From NCBI RefSeq assembly GCF_026343945.1, contig NZ_JAPKNJ010000001.1:372001-436000 (forward strand): a DNA stretch of 64,000 bases. The letters are read 5' to 3'. Under the pieces are notes generated by a model. It had not been told where the DNA came from, did not search any database, and was given only the letters and a program-made list of their open reading frames with translations. Below are positions 7,102 through 15,372 of this stretch, in pieces; position 1 is the first letter of the stretch; every line of letters begins with the position of its first letter. This DNA is from Kaistia algarum (lineage in GTDB: Bacteria; Pseudomonadota; Alphaproteobacteria; Rhizobiales; Kaistiaceae). Position numbers and translations under genes: made by a program.

Positions 7102-8708
7102 CCGATCCGGTTCTCGGCCGCTCTCCGGACGCGCTCCTCGAGGAGCTGCCGCGCGGTGCCGACATCCCCGAGAACCTCGACCCGCTGGCGGATGGCGTGC
7201 TCATGCGCCACCAGGCCGAGTGGATCGAGGACGACTCGGATCTGAAGCTCGGTGAGAAGGGGCGTCGTACCGGCATCACCTTTGCCGAGGCGCTGGACGC
7301 GACGCTGATCTCCGCCGCGAAGCGCTCGGCCGGCGGGCAGAACTATTTCTACATCGGCGATACGAAGGACAAGGGCCGCGAGTTCATCGGCTATGTCGCG
7401 CATTTTGCCAAGGTGGTGGTGAAGCAGCTCGCGCAGGTCGAGGAGTTCCTGTTCGAAGATCAGCAGGCCGACGGCAGCACGAAGCTGATCGCTGCCTTCC
7501 GCGTTCGCTTCGGCTCCGGCTTCCGCGTCGAGGCGCTGTCGTCACGGCCAGAGAACATCCGCGGCCTGCAGGGTACGGTCTGCATTGACGAGGCGGCGTT
7601 CCATCGCGATGTCCGCGAGGTGCTGGACGCCGTGAACGCTCTCCTGATTTGGGGAGGCCGCATCCGCGTCATCTCCACCCATAACGGCGTGCTCAACCCA
7701 TTCAACGAACTGATCCGCGAGGCGAAGGCCGGGAAGGTTCCCTTCAGCCTCCACTTCATTCCCTTCTCGAAGGCCGTTCAAAACGGGCTTTTCCGACGCG
7801 TCTGCCTGATGAAGGGCGTCCCTTGGACGGCCCAGGGCGAGGCGGAATGGGAAGCGAAGATCCGCGGGGCATACGGCCCGCGCACGGCGGCAATGCAGCA
7901 GGAACTCGACTGTGTTCCGGCCGAGGCAGAGGGATCGGCGCTGACGCGCATCCAGATCGAGGCTTGCATGATCGAGGCGCCGATCGTGCGTTGGGCGCGG
8001 GACGACGCCTTCAAAAACGCTCCCGAACATATCCGGAAGGCCGAGGCGCGGGACTTCTGCGAGCGCGAGTTGGCCCCCGTGCTGGCGAGCCTCGATCCGC
8101 ACCTCCAGCATGTCTTCGGCGAGGATTTTGCGCGGTCCGGCGATGTCACCGACATCAAGGTCTTCGCGATCGAGCCGTCGCTGGTTCGTCGATGCGCTCT
8201 CCTGGTCGAACTTCGCAACGTCCCCTTCGACCAGCAGCGCGAGATCTTCTTCTATGTCGTCGATCGCCTACCGCGAATGGCTGGCGGCATGATGGATGCC
8301 ACTGGCAACGGCGCGTATCTCGCGGAAGTGGCGGCCCAACGCTACGGCTCGCTTGTCGTCGAGGTGAAGCTCTCGGTGGAATGGTACCGGCTGAACGCTC
8401 CGCCCTATGTCGAGGCGTTCGTCGACCGAACGGTCCTGATCCCGCGCCATGAGGACGTGCTTCGCGACCACCAGGCGCTCTCCTATGTCGGCGGCGTGAT
8501 CAAGGTTCCCGACGACATGCGCTTCAAGGGCTCGGACGGCTTCGACCGTCACGGCGATTCCTCGATCGCCGGCATGCTCGGCTATGCCGCCTCGCGCGCC
8601 AATCTGCCGACCTACGGCTACGAGCCGATCTCCGACCTTATCCAGGAAGACTGGCTCGAACAGGTCGTGCCCGAGAACCGTTCGACCGGGAGGCGCGCGC
8701 TATGGTGA
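7098..8708 (+). CDS. large terminase subunit (Mu gp28-like)
   Basis: A 536-residue packaging motor. The ATPase half has a modified Walker A at residues 53-61 (EKGRRTGIT) and a Walker B at 161-168 (VCIDEAAF, with Asp164 and Glu165). ISTHNG near residue 195 is the coupling motif. The nuclease half contains GEDFARSGDVTD, MMDATGNG and RHGDS, the acidic metal-binding positions of the RNase H-like fold. The length matches Mu gp28. It cuts host-flanked phage DNA during headful packaging in this phage class. Confidence 0.92.
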   Translation: MTDPVLGRSPDALLEELPRGADIPENLDPLADGVLMRHQAEWIEDDSDLKLGEKGRRTGITFAEALDATLISAAKRSAGGQNYFYIGDTKDKGREFIGYVAHFAKVVVKQLAQVEEFLFEDQQADGSTKLIAAFRVRFGSGFRVEALSSRPENIRGLQGTVCIDEAAFHRDVREVLDAVNALLIWGGRIRVISTHNGVLNPFNELIREAKAGKVPFSLHFIPFSKAVQNGLFRRVCLMKGVPWTAQGEAEWEAKIRGAYGPRTAAMQQELDCVPAEAEGSALTRIQIEACMIEAPIVRWARDDAFKNAPEHIRKAEARDFCERELAPVLASLDPHLQHVFGEDFARSGDVTDIKVFAIEPSLVRRCALLVELRNVPFDQQREIFFYVVDRLPRMAGGMMDATGNGAYLAEVAAQRYGSLVVEVKLSVEWYRLNAPPYVEAFVDRTVLIPRHEDVLRDHQALSYVGGVIKVPDDMRFKGSDGFDRHGDSSIAGMLGYAASRANLPTYGYEPISDLIQEDWLEQVVPENRSTGRRALW

Positions 8709-10360
8709 GTTCCATCCTCGGGCCGGATGGCCGCCCGATCGAGCGCGCTACGCTCGGCCAGGAGATCGCGACGCCGACGGTGATGGGCGTGCGACACACG
8801 CTGTCCGACGGTGTCGCCTCCGGCCTGACGCCGGAGCGGCTGGCGGCGATCCTGAAAAGCGCCAGCATGGGCAACATGCGCGACTATCTCACCCTCGCGG
8901 AGGAGATGGAGGAGCGCTACCTGCACTATGCCAGCCAGGTGCAGACCCGGCGCCTCGCCATTGAGGGCGTCGAGATCTCCGTCGACGCCCTGCCAAGCGT
9001 CGCACCGAAGATCACGGATGCGGTGCGCGCCCTGGTCGAGAAGCCCGGCCTGCTCGATGCGGTCGGCGCGATGACGGATGGCATCGCCAAGGGCCTCTCC
9101 GTCGTCGAGCTGATATGGGAGTACCAGGACGGCCTGCTGCAGCCGGTCGAATATAAATGGCGCGATCCACGCTATTTCCAGTTCGACCGCGCCTCCATGA
9201 CCGAATTGCGCCTCGCCGTCGACGGGCAGTTCGACGGCGTGCCGCTGCCGGTGGGCAAGTTCCTGCGGCATCTGCCGCGCACCAAGATGGGCATCCCGAT
9301 TCGCCGCGGCTTCGCGCGCGCCGCCGCATGGGGGTTCCTGATCCAGTCGTTGGGCCTGAAGGACTGGGCGGCCTTTGCCGAGGTTTACGGCATGCCGTTC
9401 CGGATCGGCAAATATCATCCGAGCGCTTCGGAGAAGGACAAGCGGACGCTTCTACGGGCCGTCGCCTCGATCGCCAATGACGCGGCCGCCATCATTCCGG
9501 CCGGCATGGAGATCGTGTTCCAGGAGGTGAAGGGCAGCCAGGGGGAGGCTGTGTTCGGCGGGCTCACCGGCTATATCGACAAGTCGATTTCCAAGCTCGT
9601 CGTCGGCCAGACCATGACCTCGGACGACGGCGCCTCCCTCGGGCAGGCAAAAATCCACAACGAGGTGCGCCTCGACATCCAGCGCGCCGATTGCCGCCAG
9701 ATCTGCAACACGCTCAATCGCGACCTGATCCCATTCTTCGTCGCGCTGAATTTCGGGCCGCAGGCCAATTATCCCAATGTCGACATGCCGGTTGCCGAGC
9801 CGGAGGATGTTGTGGCGCTAACGACGGCGGTGAAGAGCCTCGTGCCGCTCGGCCTCAAGGTGTCGCAGCGGGAAATGCGCGAGCGCATCGGCCTCTCGGA
9901 GCCCGGAACCGATGACGAACTTCTGGCGCCGCCCAGCTCCGTCGTACCGCTGCCCGATGACATCACCGATGACGGCGAGCCCGATCCGGCCGCAGCCAAG
10001 AGGGGCACGGTCAAGAACGGCAAAGGCAAGGGCGGCGGCAAGGCCGATCCGACGGCCGAACTCGCCGGCCATGTCGGCGGCTGCCGCTGCGGATCGTGCC
10101 TGCGCACAGCGCGTCTGGCCGCCGATCGGCCAACCGAGGCGGTGGACGATGTCCAGGACTATCTCGACGAAGTCATGGAAGGGTGGCAGCCGCTGCTCGC
10201 ACCGATGATCGAGAAGCTGTTGGCAACGGCCGATAGTGCCGCGTCGTTCGACGATCTGCTCGATACGCTCCACGGGCTCGAGCTGGACGGCCGGCCGCTT
10301 GCCGAGAAGCTCGCCATCGCGACCTCGATCGCGCGCGGGCTCGGCGACATCAAGGATTGA
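8702..10360 (+). CDS. portal protein, DUF935 (Mu gp29-like)
   Basis: A 552-residue portal that overlaps the terminase gene by 7 bases. Typical DUF935 features are the N-terminal LTPERLAAILKSASMGNMRDY, the SQVQTRRLAI segment, and FAEVYGMPFRIGKY near residue 230. The C-terminus has a lysine/glycine linker followed by a GGCRCGSC cluster that could hold a metal ion, then a helical domain. The portal forms the dodecameric DNA channel at the head vertex. Confidence 0.92.
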   Translation: MVSSILGPDGRPIERATLGQEIATPTVMGVRHTLSDGVASGLTPERLAAILKSASMGNMRDYLTLAEEMEERYLHYASQVQTRRLAIEGVEISVDALPSVAPKITDAVRALVEKPGLLDAVGAMTDGIAKGLSVVELIWEYQDGLLQPVEYKWRDPRYFQFDRASMTELRLAVDGQFDGVPLPVGKFLRHLPRTKMGIPIRRGFARAAAWGFLIQSLGLKDWAAFAEVYGMPFRIGKYHPSASEKDKRTLLRAVASIANDAAAIIPAGMEIVFQEVKGSQGEAVFGGLTGYIDKSISKLVVGQTMTSDDGASLGQAKIHNEVRLDIQRADCRQICNTLNRDLIPFFVALNFGPQANYPNVDMPVAEPEDVVALTTAVKSLVPLGLKVSQREMRERIGLSEPGTDDELLAPPSSVVPLPDDITDDGEPDPAAAKRGTVKNGKGKGGGKADPTAELAGHVGGCRCGSCLRTARLAADRPTEAVDDVQDYLDEVMEGWQPLLAPMIEKLLATADSAASFDDLLDTLHGLELDGRPLAEKLAIATSIARGLGDIKD

Positions 10361-10363
10361 GCC

Positions 10364-11728
10364 ATGGCCGGGCTTGAGGAGGCCCAGCCGAAGCGAGGTT
10401 TCGGGCCGGCGCCGGAGGTGCTTTCCTATTTCGAGGGGAAGCAGCTCGCGCCGCGCTTCTCCTGGCTGGACGTCTGGGGCGAGGAACACGCTTCGGCCTT
10501 CACCGTGGCGAAGGCGACCGAACTTGAACTGCTGACCGCCTTCCGCGATTCGATCCGCGCCGCGCTCGAAAAGGGCCAGGGCCTGGAGACCTGGAAGGCC
10601 GGCATCGAGCCCGAGCTGCGGCGTCTCGGCTGGTGGGGCAGGCGCCCGGTCATCGATCCCACCGGGCAGGACAAGCCGCGGATGGTCGACTTCTCGTCGC
10701 CGCGCCGGCTCAAGAACCTGTTCTGGTCGAACATGAATTCCGCGCGCGCAGCCGGGCAGTGGGACCGCATCCAGCGGACCAAGCGGGCGCTGCCCTATCT
10801 CCTCTATGTCCGCACCACGGCAGCGGAGCCCCGGCAGGAGCACCTGACATGGGTCGGCGTCATCCTCCCGGCGGATGACCCGTTCTGGCGGACGCATTTT
10901 CCGCCCAACGGCTGGGGCTGCAAATGCACCGTGCGTCAGATCACGCGCCGCGAGCGGGAACGGCTGCTCTCCTCTGCGAGCGAGGCGAAATTCTATTCGC
11001 CCGATCGGCCGGTGATCGAAATGAAGCCGTTTGTCAATCGGCGGACCGGCGAGGTGACTTACGTCCCGGAGGGCATCGATCCGGGTTGGCATACCAACCC
11101 CGGCATGCCGGCCCGCCGCCGCCTCTTGGACGAGACGCTTGCCGGCCGGGTGGAAACGACGGCCGCCGATCCGACCCTGCACAATTCCGCGCGAAAGGCA
11201 GTCGCCGAGATCGTCGAGGGCGCCGCATTCGTGGATCACCGCGACGGGGCTATCGCGCTCGATGCCCGCCGGAAGGCCGTCCAGGCCGATGCTCTGGCGC
11301 GAGGACAGAGCGAGGCCGAGGCCAAACGCCTGGTCGAGACAGAGGCGCCATGGAGCCATGCACCCCTGCCGATCGCCGTTCTGCCGCCGCGCGTTTCCGA
11401 TCGACTTGGCCCCGCACCGCTCGTTGTCACGGTCACCGACAACGCGATTGCGCACTCTGTGGCCGCGCACCCGATCGAGATCGCCGCGTGGCGGCGCGTT
11501 CAGGATGTGCTCGACAGGGGCGAAGTCCATCTCGACGATACGGGGGAAAAGCTGTGGGCCTTCCTGCGGGAGGAGGCGGTCGACTGGATGCTTGTGCTCG
11601 TCAACAAGGCTGGCGGCTGGCGGCTCCTGACATACTACAAGCCATCGAGCGCGTCCTATCGAGACAGGCAACGGCAACGTCCGGGGCGCCAGGTCATCTT
11701 GAATGAAAACGCGGGTGGAGGGCCGTAA
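10364..11728 (+). CDS. head morphogenesis protein (Mu F-like) with C-terminal PBECR-type nuclease-like domain
   Basis: A 454-residue protein. Residues 80-200 are the Mu F / SPP1 gp7 domain: FWSNMNSARAAGQW, the conserved R-x-E-H block, and HFPPNGWGCKCTV with its Cys pair. Residues 330-430 (DNAIAHSVAAHPIEIAAWRRVQ, then DWMLVLVNKAGGWRLLTYY) match the PBECR group, a family related to barnase, EndoU, colicin E5/D and RelE that is often fused to phage head proteins. Such a domain could be injected with the DNA and cut RNA, which is inference. Confidence 0.85.
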   Translation: MAGLEEAQPKRGFGPAPEVLSYFEGKQLAPRFSWLDVWGEEHASAFTVAKATELELLTAFRDSIRAALEKGQGLETWKAGIEPELRRLGWWGRRPVIDPTGQDKPRMVDFSSPRRLKNLFWSNMNSARAAGQWDRIQRTKRALPYLLYVRTTAAEPRQEHLTWVGVILPADDPFWRTHFPPNGWGCKCTVRQITRRERERLLSSASEAKFYSPDRPVIEMKPFVNRRTGEVTYVPEGIDPGWHTNPGMPARRRLLDETLAGRVETTAADPTLHNSARKAVAEIVEGAAFVDHRDGAIALDARRKAVQADALARGQSEAEAKRLVETEAPWSHAPLPIAVLPPRVSDRLGPAPLVVTVTDNAIAHSVAAHPIEIAAWRRVQDVLDRGEVHLDDTGEKLWAFLREEAVDWMLVLVNKAGGWRLLTYYKPSSASYRDRQRQRPGRQVILNENAGGGP

Positions 11729-11881
11729 CCTCCTCGCGGCGCCCGAAGGCGACGGCGAACGAAATGTCTCACCCGCATAGCCAACATAGGATCAATCCCC
11801 CGGCCTCGCAATCCCGTCGCTTTCCTTCGCGCCCGTCCCGCGCTAGCTCCTCCTCGATGAGCAAAACGAGGATCCGGCGCG

Positions 11882-12121
11882 ATGACGGCTCTTACGACGG
11901 TCGGGGGGTTCCTGCAGAGTCGATACGAGATCCATGCGCATTGCCTGGCCTGCGGCCATCATGCCGTTCTCGACCTCGAGACGATTGCCGCCACGCATGG
12001 CCGCGATCTCGGTGTCATCGGCGAGCACAGCCCGCTCCGGCGCATGCTTCGATGTCGCTGCGGCACCCGAAATGCCACCATCCGGATCCACCCGCCCACG
12101 AATTCACGACGATCCGCTTAG
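11882..12121 (+). CDS. small zinc-ribbon phage protein
   Basis: A 79-residue protein. The pattern HCLACGHHA near residue 20 and RCRCGTRNA near residue 57 gives a C-x2-C...C-x-C zinc site, followed by a strand (TIRIHPP). It lies alone between the head protein and protease genes. Overlapping frames in this stretch are shadows of it. Zinc ribbons of this form are common small phage proteins; function unknown. Confidence 0.6.
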   Translation: MTALTTVGGFLQSRYEIHAHCLACGHHAVLDLETIAATHGRDLGVIGEHSPLRRMLRCRCGTRNATIRIHPPTNSRRSA

Positions 12122-12182
12122 ATGTGCGGCCAGAGGCCTCGGCCGCGCCGCCGCGCCGAACCCCCGTCCGAGGCGGACAGAT

Positions 12183-12211
12183 GGCTTTGACGGGCTTTGA
12201 AGAGGCTTTGA
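12183..12211 (+). repeat. three phased GGCTTTGA repeats
   Basis: GGCTTTGA occurs at 12183-12190, 12193-12200 and 12204-12211, offset by 10 and 11 bases, i.e. about one helical turn. They lie about 100 bases before late element 2 in a stretch without a convincing gene. An ATG at 12181 would read a 40-residue peptide through them, so they could also be coding. They may be an activator site. Confidence 0.35.
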
Positions 12212-12304
12212 ACGCGCCGCCGCGAGGGCGGAGTGTGCTACGATCGGATGCGGGGTGTCTCGGCTGCCGATCGCCGGGCCGGCCGCAGCATGGCCCAGGC
12301 TGAC

Positions 12305-12354
12305 GGGGGGAAATACTTCCCGGCCATTTGATCAGCGCCTACCGGCCAATCTGG
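12305..12354 (+). promoter_or_regulatory. late-promoter element, copy 2 (upstream of protease/head genes)
   Basis: G6 is followed by the dyad GGGAAATACTTCCC (12308-12321), CGGCCATT, 17 bases and CCAATCTGG (12346-12354). It is the same composite as at 4423, with one base change in the dyad centre. The protease ATG lies only 4 bases after the element, so the transcript must either start upstream of it or be nearly leaderless. It corresponds in place to PI of Mu. Confidence 0.65.
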
Positions 12355-12358
12355 CCGC

Positions 12359-13333
12359 ATGACGAACCGCGGCGCAACCCCTTCGATCGGATATTTCGCG
12401 ACCCTGTCGGCCTTGCCGGTAGTGGGCGACGTTGCTCCCGAATGGGTGCAGCTCTTCCCTGCGTCGCCGGCATTCGAGACCCGCGACGGGCGCCACTTCC
12501 GGATCGATGATCCCGCACAGCTGGCCTCTGTGTTCACGAGCGAAGCCACCGAGATTCCGGTCGACATCAATCATGCCACCGAGATCCGCGCACCGAAGGG
12601 CGAAGAGGCGGAGCCGGTCGGCTGGATCAAGGAAATCGCCATCCGGGCGGGGCTCCTGTGTGGCCGTGTCGAATGGACCGACAAGGGCAAGGCGGCCGCG
12701 AAGGCCTATCGCTACGTCTCGCCCAGCTTCAACCACGACAAGTCCGGCCTGGTGACGCGCATCCGCTCGCTTGCCCTGGTCGCCGTGCCGGCGCTCGCCG
12801 AAATGCCGGCGCTCGCCGCCGCTCACAACGCTGAACCTTCGGAGCTTCCCATGAAATCCATCGCGCTCGCGCTCGGCCTGACCGAGGCGGCGGACGAGGC
12901 AAGCTGCCTCTCCGCGCTCACGACGCTGAAGACCGCAACGGTCGCCAAGACGATCCACGACGAGACCGTCGCGACGCTTTCGGCAACGAAGACGACGCTG
13001 GAAACCCTTCAGGCGAGCGTTCGCAAGGGCAAGGTCGACGCCCTGATCGAGGGTGCCCTGAAGGCCAAGAAGATCCTTCCGGCGCAGAAGGACCATTATG
13101 TCGGGCTCTGCTCGACCGATGCCGGCCTCGCCCAGGTCGAGCAGCTGATCGCCGCCAGCCCGGCGCAGCTCGCTGCCTCAGGCCTCGACGATCGCAGCGC
13201 TGAGGATGGCGACCATTCCGATCCCGTAGCGCTCGCCGCCGCGGCGACCACCTACCAGCAGAAGCTCGCGGCCGGTGGGCGTCAGGTCTCGTATTCCGAA
13301 GCGGTCCTGGCCGTCTCCCGCGGCGCGAAATAG
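12359..13333 (+). CDS. prohead protease with scaffold region (Mu gpI-like)
   Basis: A 324-residue protein. Residues 25-160 match the Mu I-type protease: WVQLFPA, then EIPVDINHATE (probable catalytic His), GWIKEIAIR, and a YVSPSFNHD segment. The second half is a long helical Ala/Lys-rich region typical of a scaffold. No ribosome site is visible before the ATG at 12359, and there is no in-frame alternative close by. In Mu the protease matures the head and a shorter nested product is the scaffold; see 12851. Confidence 0.87.
   Translation: MTNRGATPSIGYFATLSALPVVGDVAPEWVQLFPASPAFETRDGRHFRIDDPAQLASVFTSEATEIPVDINHATEIRAPKGEEAEPVGWIKEIAIRAGLLCGRVEWTDKGKAAAKAYRYVSPSFNHDKSGLVTRIRSLALVAVPALAEMPALAAAHNAEPSELPMKSIALALGLTEAADEASCLSALTTLKTATVAKTIHDETVATLSATKTTLETLQASVRKGKVDALIEGALKAKKILPAQKDHYVGLCSTDAGLAQVEQLIAASPAQLAASGLDDRSAEDGDHSDPVALAAAATTYQQKLAAGGRQVSYSEAVLAVSRGAK
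12851..13333 (+). CDS. nested scaffold protein (Mu gpZ-like), internal in-frame start
   Basis: An in-frame ATG at 12851 is preceded by GGAG at 12841-12844 with a 6-base gap, a better ribosome site than that of the full-length gene. The product would be 160 residues, starting MKSIALALGLTEAADEA and consisting of the helical scaffold region only. Mu makes gpZ from the 3' half of gene I in just this way. The sequence supports the start; use in vivo is inferred from Mu. Confidence 0.5.
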   Translation: MKSIALALGLTEAADEASCLSALTTLKTATVAKTIHDETVATLSATKTTLETLQASVRKGKVDALIEGALKAKKILPAQKDHYVGLCSTDAGLAQVEQLIAASPAQLAASGLDDRSAEDGDHSDPVALAAAATTYQQKLAAGGRQVSYSEAVLAVSRGAK

Positions 13334-13373
13334 CCGCCCGTCCCGTCGCCCGGCCTTCCAGAGGAGCCCACCC

Positions 13374-13757
13374 GTGAATCCGCAGATCATCAAATCCTAC
13401 AAGGCTGCCGCGGCGATTGCCGGGCTCCTGATCGTCAAATGGTCGGCGCCGACCACGGCGACGACCGTGACCACGGCCGCCGCCGCCACAGATCCGCTCG
13501 CCGGCATCATCGACAGCCAGGGCGCGGCGTCGGGCGGCATGGCGGACCTGACGATCGCCGGCCTTGCCGACGTGCTGCTCGGCGGCACTGTCGCCGCCGG
13601 CGATCCGCTGACCTCGGATGCGAACGGCAAGGCCGTGAAGTGCAATCCCGCGGCCGGCGCCAAGGCCGCCTATGTCGCCTTCGCGCTGTCGGCCGGCGTC
13701 TCCGGCGACATCATCCCGGTCAATGTCTCTCCCGGCTATCTGACCACGCCGGTCTAG
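13374..13757 (+). CDS. head decoration (capsid cement) protein
   Basis: A 127-residue protein starting at GTG with a strong GAGGAG site seven bases upstream. The composition is Ala/Gly/Thr-rich. The segment GGTVAAGDPLTSDANGKAVKC followed by VAFALSAGVSGDIIPVNV is typical of small beta-barrel decoration proteins (DUF2190-like) that stabilise phage heads. Position between protease and major capsid protein agrees. Residues 11-22 are hydrophobic, but I do not read them as a true signal peptide. Confidence 0.7.
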   Translation: MNPQIIKSYKAAAAIAGLLIVKWSAPTTATTVTTAAAATDPLAGIIDSQGAASGGMADLTIAGLADVLLGGTVAAGDPLTSDANGKAVKCNPAAGAKAAYVAFALSAGVSGDIIPVNVSPGYLTTPV

Positions 13758-13800
13758 ACCGGCTCGCCCGTCACCCGCTCATCCAGAGGACCGAGTTTCC

Positions 13801-14772
13801 ATGGCTCCGAACCGTCCCTTCGTCGTCGACCCGGTCCTGACCGCGATCGCCATCGGCTACACCAATCCGGCGCATACGCTGATCGCCGACCAGGTGCTGC
13901 CGCGCGTTCCCGTGCTGCAGGAGCAGTTTAAGTACACCGAATATCCGCTCGCCGAGGGCTTCACCTATCCGGAGACCGAGGTCGGCCGGAAAGGCCGCGT
14001 CAACACCGTCGAGTTCTCGGGTACCGAGAAGACCGGCTCGACGACCGACCACGGCCTCGACGCGCCGGTCCCGAACTCCGACATCAAGGTCGCGGCGGCG
14101 GCACGGGCGCAGGGGCGTTCGGTCTATGATCCGGAAGCGCGGGCGGCCGAAGGCGTCGCCAACCTCATCCAGCTTGCCCGCGAAGTTCGCGTCGCCGGCA
14201 TCGTCCACAATCTGAACAGCTATGCGGCGGCGCGCCGGGTGACGCTGGCCGGCACCGCCCAGTTCTCCGACTACGCGAATTCCGACCCGATCGCCGTGCT
14301 GCGCGCCGGCTTCGACGGCACGCTGGTCTATCGCCCGAACACGATGGTGATGGGCCGCTCGGTCTGGGGCAAGATTTCCAGCCATCCCGATCTCGTCAAC
14401 GCGGTTCGCGGCAATCTGACGAACAAGGGCATCCTGACGCCTGAGGAATTCGTCAGCCTGTTCTCGGGCGATGGTCTCAAGAAACTGCTGATCGGCGAGC
14501 CCATGGTCAATGTTGCCAAGAAGGGACAGGCGGCGCAGCTCGCGCAGGTCTGGGGCAAGCATATCGCGATGCTCCATATCGACCCCGCCGCCAACACCGA
14601 CCAGGGCATCACCTTCGGCATGACGGCGCAGTTCGGCGAGAAGATCGCGGGCCGGATCGAGGACGAGGATATCGGCCTCGAAGGCGGCACGCGCATCCGC
14701 GTCGGCGAGAAGGTGCGCGAGGTCGTGATCGCCCAGGACGTCGGCTACTTCGTCCAGAATGCGGTCGCCTGA
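13801..14772 (+). CDS. major capsid protein
   Basis: A 323-residue protein of the HK97-like group used by Mu-like phages. Family features visible are the N-terminal PFVVDPVLTAIAIGYTNP and LIADQVLPRVPV, then an E-loop-like region (GRKGRVNTVEFSGTEKTGSTTDHG). The C-terminal segment GMTAQFGEKIAGRIEDEDIGLEGG is also typical. Position right after the decoration protein is canonical. It builds the icosahedral head shell. Confidence 0.88.
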   Translation: MAPNRPFVVDPVLTAIAIGYTNPAHTLIADQVLPRVPVLQEQFKYTEYPLAEGFTYPETEVGRKGRVNTVEFSGTEKTGSTTDHGLDAPVPNSDIKVAAAARAQGRSVYDPEARAAEGVANLIQLAREVRVAGIVHNLNSYAAARRVTLAGTAQFSDYANSDPIAVLRAGFDGTLVYRPNTMVMGRSVWGKISSHPDLVNAVRGNLTNKGILTPEEFVSLFSGDGLKKLLIGEPMVNVAKKGQAAQLAQVWGKHIAMLHIDPAANTDQGITFGMTAQFGEKIAGRIEDEDIGLEGGTRIRVGEKVREVVIAQDVGYFVQNAVA

Positions 14773-14774
14773 TT

Positions 14775-15284
14775 ATGGCGGCGCGCGCCAAGTCCAAGAA
14801 TACCGAGGGCCTCCCGGCGGCGAAAGCCGAGGCCGATGGACGCGCACAGCCGGAGCCCGTTGGGGCCGCGCCGGCCGGGGAAACCGGGGGCGCCGTTGCG
14901 GCGATTTCGGGTGACACTTCCGCGGCCGATACCGGTCAGGCTTCGTCGGCCGATCCGGGTAAGGCCGCCGATACCGTCCTCCCGCCGCTTCCGCCCGGCG
15001 TCACCGTCGCCGGCCAGTTCAACCATGACGATCCCGCGACCGTCGCGGCGATCGGCGCGCTGGTGAAGGCGGCGCTGGCGCAGGGTGCATTGCCACCCGG
15101 CGAGGCGACCATCATCAAGGGCGAGCGGCTTGCCGCCTTCGAAGCCGTCTCGAACGTGCTTGGAAGCCACGGCTTCGTGCCGGCCGGCGCCACCGTCATC
15201 GTCAACCGGGCTGATTTCGAGGCCTTGAAGACGGCCGGCGCGGTCGCGGGCGATTGGCCCGAACAAGAGGTTTCTGCGGGGTAG
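14775..15284 (+). CDS. hypothetical structural phage protein
   Basis: A 169-residue protein two bases after the capsid gene. The first 65 residues are a low-complexity Ala/Gly/Pro/Asp linker; residues 75-150 form a compact region (PATVAAIGALVKAALAQGALPPGEATII). It occupies the slot of a head-completion or capsid accessory protein but matches none I know. Its last ten bases, including the stop, overlap the phage tRNA gene. Confidence 0.6.
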   Translation: MAARAKSKNTEGLPAAKAEADGRAQPEPVGAAPAGETGGAVAAISGDTSAADTGQASSADPGKAADTVLPPLPPGVTVAGQFNHDDPATVAAIGALVKAALAQGALPPGEATIIKGERLAAFEAVSNVLGSHGFVPAGATVIVNRADFEALKTAGAVAGDWPEQEVSAG

Positions 15285-15351
15285 AGCAGCCCGGTAGCTC
15301 GCCAGGTTCATACCCTGGAGGTCGGTGGATCGAAGCCACCCCCCGCAACCA
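15275..15351 (+). tRNA. phage-encoded tRNA-Met (CAT), initiator-like
   Basis: It folds completely: acceptor TGCGGGG/CCCCGCA, D stem GAGC/GCTC, anticodon stem CCAGG/CCTGG with loop TTCATAC (anticodon CAT), variable AGGTC, T stem GGTGG/CCACC, discriminator A and encoded CCA. It is 77 bases like bacterial tRNA-fMet. It shares the initiator hallmark A11:T24 and two G:C pairs next to the anticodon loop. Oddities: bases 1 and 72 pair (T:A) instead of mismatching, and the T loop is ATCGAAG, with A at 54 and G at 60. It overlaps the end of the preceding gene by ten bases. Confidence 0.85.
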
Positions 15352-15372
15352 CTGTCACGAGGAGAGGCCCCG

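Noticed and set aside
11764..12303. Long + strand frame across the gap before the protease
   Set aside because: Low-complexity Arg/Ser/Pro translation; it overlaps the zinc-ribbon gene in another frame, which is more credible.
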